From positions 248,001 through 312,000 of the forward strand of contig JAEWPC010000018.1 in the NCBI GenBank assembly GCA_023460795.1: a DNA stretch of 64,000 nucleotides, in the 5' to 3' direction. The notes beneath the pieces were generated by a model, which searched no databases, was not told where the DNA came from, and saw only the letters and a list, made by a program, of their open reading frames with translations. The stretch is from Bacillota bacterium (GTDB lineage Bacteria > Bacillota > Bacilli > Paenibacillales > Paenibacillaceae). The position numbers and the translations under genes are program-made. Below, in pieces: positions 60,174-64,000 of this stretch. Positions within the stretch are counted from its first letter, which is position 1. Each line of letters begins with the position of its first letter.

Positions 60174-61460
60174 TCAACCCTTGCGGGGGCTTATGCAATC
60201 AATTCCACCCATGTACGGACGCAGGGCTTCAGGGATGACGACGGAGCCGTCTACTTGCTGATAGTTCTCGAGAATGGCGGCGACCGTACGGCCTAGCGCT
60301 AAGCCGGAACCGTTCAGCGTATGCACGAATTCAGGCTTCGCGCCGCTCTCCGGACGATAGCGAATCGCCGCGCGGCGGGCTTGGAAATCCTCGAAGTTCG
60401 TGCAAGACGAAATCTCGCGGTAAGTTCCGGCGCTCGGGATCCATACTTCGATATCGTACGTCTTCGCGGAGCCGAATCCCATATCTCCCGTGCAAAGCGC
60501 AAGCACGCGGTATGGCAAACCGAGAAGCTGCAGCACGCGCTCCGCGTGGCCCGTAAGCTGCTCGAGCACCTCGTAAGATTGATCCGGGGTAACGAGCTGA
60601 ACGAGCTCGACTTTGTTGAACTGATGCTGGCGGATGAGCCCGCGCGTATCGCGCCCGGCCGCGCCGGCTTCGGAACGGAAGCAACCGCTGAAGGCGACGA
60701 ACCGCTTCGGCAGCGATTCCGCCGACAGGATCTCGTCGCGGTGGATGTTCGTTACCGGAACTTCGGCCGTCGGGATCAGGAAATAATCCGTTCCTTCAAG
60801 CTTGAACAAGTCCTCCGCGAACTTCGGCAGCTGGCCTGTCCCAACAAGGCTGTCGCGATTGACGATGTAAGGCGGCAGCACTTCCTCGTATCCATGCTGG
60901 TCCGAATGAAGGTCCATCATGAAGTTAATGAGAGCACGCTCCAGGCGCGCACCCAACCCTTTGTAGAAAACAAACCGCGAACCCGTGACTTTCCCCGCAG
61001 CCTCGAAATCGAGGATGCCGAGGTCGCTGCCGAGGTCATAGTGCGCCTTCGGATCGAATTCGAACGAACGCGGCTCGCCGAACTTGCGAATCTCAACGTT
61101 GTCTTCTTCGGAAGCGCCTACCGGCACGCTTTCATGCGGCACGTTCGGAATCGCTAGCAAGAGCGCGTCCAATGCGACGTCGATCTCGCGAATTTCCTCA
61201 TCGAGCTGCTTGATCCGGTCGCCGACTTCCTTCATCTCTGCGATCAGCTCGTCGGCGTTGCCGCCGCTCTTCTTGATCTTCGCGACTTCTTGAGAAACGA
61301 CGTTGCGGCGATTCTTGAGGTTGTCGCTTTCAGTCAACTTCTCCCGGCGGCTGCTGTCGAGCTTAGGAAACTCGGCGATCAGCTCTACGGAAGCTTGACG
61401 GCTCTCAAGGGCTTGGGCAACTTTATCGTAGTTATTACGCAGCAGTCTAATATCCAACAT
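60174..61460 (-). CDS. serS: Seryl-tRNA synthetase
   Basis: A 428-aa class II synthetase: N-terminal coiled-coil arm (about 30-105) that grips tRNA-Ser, then the catalytic core (TAEVPVTNIHRDEIL motif 1 area, CFRSEAGAAGRDTRGLIRQHQF motif 2, GSGLALGRTVAAILENYQ motif 3). Length is normal. It follows pdxT by 6 bp and a cognate tRNA-Ser gene lies downstream. No T-box leader is present because it has no leader of its own. Confidence 0.96.
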   Translation of the reverse strand: MLDIRLLRNNYDKVAQALESRQASVELIAEFPKLDSSRREKLTESDNLKNRRNVVSQEVAKIKKSGGNADELIAEMKEVGDRIKQLDEEIREIDVALDALLLAIPNVPHESVPVGASEEDNVEIRKFGEPRSFEFDPKAHYDLGSDLGILDFEAAGKVTGSRFVFYKGLGARLERALINFMMDLHSDQHGYEEVLPPYIVNRDSLVGTGQLPKFAEDLFKLEGTDYFLIPTAEVPVTNIHRDEILSAESLPKRFVAFSGCFRSEAGAAGRDTRGLIRQHQFNKVELVQLVTPDQSYEVLEQLTGHAERVLQLLGLPYRVLALCTGDMGFGSAKTYDIEVWIPSAGTYREISSCTNFEDFQARRAAIRYRPESGAKPEFVHTLNGSGLALGRTVAAILENYQQVDGSVVIPEALRPYMGGIDCISPRKG

Positions 61461-61466
61461 GGAACG

Positions 61467-62051
61467 TTAACCCCTTTCGCCCGCCGCTTGACGAGCCATC
61501 TCGATGAAATACGAATGCAGACGGTAATCATCCGTCAATTCGGGATGATAGGACGATGCGAGCAGGTTGCCCTGCCGCGCCGTAACGATCTCTCCCTGAT
61601 AGGTAGAGAGCACGTCGACGTTCTCTCCGACTTCCTTAATCAGCGGCGCGCGGATGAACACGGCGCGAAGCGGCGTCTCAATTCCTTTGACGTCCAGATC
61701 GGTCTCGAAGCTCTCCCGTTGTCTGCCGAAAGCGTTGCGAGCGACCGTCATGTTCATCAGTTGGAGATGCGGCTCTTCCGCTCCCTCTAACCGCTCTGCC
61801 AATACGATCAAGCCGGCGCACGTCCCGAATACCGGCTTCCCGGACTTCGAGAAACTCTGAATCGCTTCAATGAAGTCATACTTGCGCATAAGCTTGCCGA
61901 TCGTCGTGCTCTCGCCGCCCGGGATAATCAATCCGTCGATATCCGCCAGCTGCTCCGTTCTCTTGATGGCAACCCCTTCGCCGCCGGCTAATTCAATGCT
62001 GCGAATATGCTCGGCGACTGCTCCTTGCAGCGCCAATACGCCGATTCTCAT
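61467..62051 (-). CDS. pdxT: Pyridoxal 5'-phosphate synthase glutaminase subunit PdxT
   Basis: A 194-aa class I amidotransferase. GVLALQGAV at the N-terminus, PGGESTTIG, the nucleophile Cys in GTCAGLIVLA and the YHPELT His-Glu pair are present. It makes ammonia for PdxS. Located between pdxS and serS in one operon. Confidence 0.95.
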   Translation of the reverse strand: MRIGVLALQGAVAEHIRSIELAGGEGVAIKRTEQLADIDGLIIPGGESTTIGKLMRKYDFIEAIQSFSKSGKPVFGTCAGLIVLAERLEGAEEPHLQLMNMTVARNAFGRQRESFETDLDVKGIETPLRAVFIRAPLIKEVGENVDVLSTYQGEIVTARQGNLLASSYHPELTDDYRLHSYFIEMARQAAGERG

Positions 62052-62144
62052 CCTGAATTCCTTCTCCTTAATCTCAAACGGCTTCCTTCGGTCCGTTACG
62101 GTACCGAGTGGAAGCCGCTCGATGGTATTCGTGTTGCGGACGGC

Positions 62145-63026
<882 letters not shown>

Positions 63027-63109
63027 GTTTCCATGCCTCCCAAAGATTCTAACCATTAATTTTACATGAACCTTGTGTTAAATACAACCATTTTACTCGG
63101 AATGTCGCG

Positions 63110-64000
63110 TTAGAACAGGTTCACGATACCGTTGAACAAGCTTCTGAAGAAATCTCCGATCGCGCGGAACAGCGACTGCCACCAGCTGGCTTTGCCGACG
63201 TCTTCGGAGGCGATCAGATCAATCGTCGCCGTCTTCTCCTCGTTTGTAGATGGGTCTGTGTATTTATAAGTCGCGGTACCGACTTTATCTCCGGTCTTGA
63301 TCGGAGCGACTAGAGGATCTTGGGCGCTCTTCGCTTCCACAAGCTCGGGCACCGTCTTCGAATTTTTCGGTACGAGCAGCGTCAAGTCCGTTGCCGTAAC
63401 GACGGCAACCTTCTTGGACTTACCCTTCTTCACTTTAAGCGTCTCATATTCAGGAATGACAGCCTTAGCTTCCAGCAACGTTTGCTTCTCGAATCCGTTA
63501 AAGCCGTAGTCGAACAGCTTAGCCGTCTCGATGAAGCGGTAGCCTTGATTCGTTGTTCCAGGTACGCCCATGACAACCGATATGAGGCGCGTTCCGTTAA
63601 TGAGCGAAGTACCTACGAAACATTTGCCCGCGGAGTCGGTATTACCGGTTTTGAGTCCGTCGACGCCGGTGTACGCGAACTTCTTAAAGTTAGCATTCGC
63701 TTTATTGGATTCGAGCATCCAGTTCCAGTTGATCATCGGATCTTTGTCGCGCTCGCGGAACTTGAGGCTAGGAATCTTGGCCGTGTCTAGAATCTCGGGG
63801 AATTCCTTGATGATCGTATAGGCCAGAGTCGCCGTATCGCGCGCCGACATCATCGTCTCGCCGCTCGCGGGACGGTAGGCTTCCGGCATCATGTACAGCT
63901 CCAAGCCCGTCGCGTTCACGTAATGCGTGTTCGTCATGCCGAGCTGCTGGGCCGTCTCGTTCATCAGCTCGACGAAATTCGCTTCGGAGCCCGAGATCGT
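63110..64000 (-). CDS. dacA: D-alanyl-D-alanine carboxypeptidase DacA (PBP5), partial
   Basis: 297 codons of the C-terminal part; the N-terminus with the catalytic SxxK lies outside the window. Visible: MNETAQQLGMTNTHYVNATGL, KTG box in DGLKTGNTDSAGKC, the beta-sandwich domain after about 170, and a C-terminal amphipathic anchor (WQSLFRAIGDFFRSLFNGIV). It trims the terminal D-Ala from peptidoglycan peptides. Order dacA-pdxS-pdxT-serS is as in Bacillus. Confidence 0.93.
   Translation of the reverse strand, partial: TISGSEANFVELMNETAQQLGMTNTHYVNATGLELYMMPEAYRPASGETMMSARDTATLAYTIIKEFPEILDTAKIPSLKFRERDKDPMINWNWMLESNKANANFKKFAYTGVDGLKTGNTDSAGKCFVGTSLINGTRLISVVMGVPGTTNQGYRFIETAKLFDYGFNGFEKQTLLEAKAVIPEYETLKVKKGKSKKVAVVTATDLTLLVPKNSKTVPELVEAKSAQDPLVAPIKTGDKVGTATYKYTDPSTNEEKTATIDLIASEDVGKASWWQSLFRAIGDFFRSLFNGIVNLF

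Overview
The window looks like a chromosomal segment of a Gram-positive, spore-forming, motile bacterium of the Paenibacillaceae type (Paenibacillus/Cohnella-like). Evidence: AGGAGG-type ribosome sites, small acid-soluble spore protein genes, a Spo0E-like protein, S-layer-homology proteins, a motAB pair with a SigD-like promoter, a yuaF-floT pair with a SigW-like promoter, and the order dacA-pdxS-pdxT-serS-tRNA-Ser, which in Bacillus lies near the replication origin. GC content looks medium-high; I did not compute it.

Layout. 1-2.6 kb: 5' part of a secreted transcobalamin-like protein under a cobalamin riboswitch with its own terminator. 2.6-4.4 kb: motAB. 4.4-8 kb: an operon of an ATP-grasp ligase, a divergent MurE paralogue and an Asp/Glu racemase. 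8-9.8 kb: glucosaminidase-like protein, tadA (behind a perfect palindrome carrying two DnaA boxes) and a spo0E-like gene. 10-15.4 kb: a two-component system with an ABC exporter of the antimicrobial-peptide-response type. 15.4-17.5 kb: LacI regulator, methyltransferase, tRNA-Arg.

18-41 kb is the unusual part: an accessory-looking block built around an NHLM-type peptide exporter (HlyD-like adaptor, C39-peptidase ABC transporter, second ABC transporter) and four small leader peptides ending in VAGG or VAAG, with no modification enzyme visible. Around it lie a cNMP-AAA-patatin fusion, a YHYH protein, two orphan solute-binding lipoproteins, a DctA-like carrier lacking its usual signature residues, two sister histidine kinases (one without the phospho-accepting histidine), an EmrB/QacA-type efflux pump, an OmpR/PhoB response regulator and a CheA-like membrane kinase with a REC-STAS-like partner. 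Five promoters in this block share one architecture: two GACA-type direct repeats 11 bp apart, then exactly 11 bp to a -10 box. I infer that they form one regulon, probably controlled by the PhoB-type regulator encoded inside the block.

41-64 kb returns to ordinary chromosome: yuaF-floT, an SLH protein, a YebC-family regulator, a maltodextrin uptake and degradation operon with its LacI repressor and operator, an Nramp manganese transporter with two MntR-like boxes, tRNA-Pro, a lipoprotein, a YitT-family protein, small spore genes, an RCC1-repeat protein, tRNA-Ser with a 73-bp duplication of its 3' end plus terminator, and the serS-pdxT-pdxS-dacA group (dacA runs off the window).
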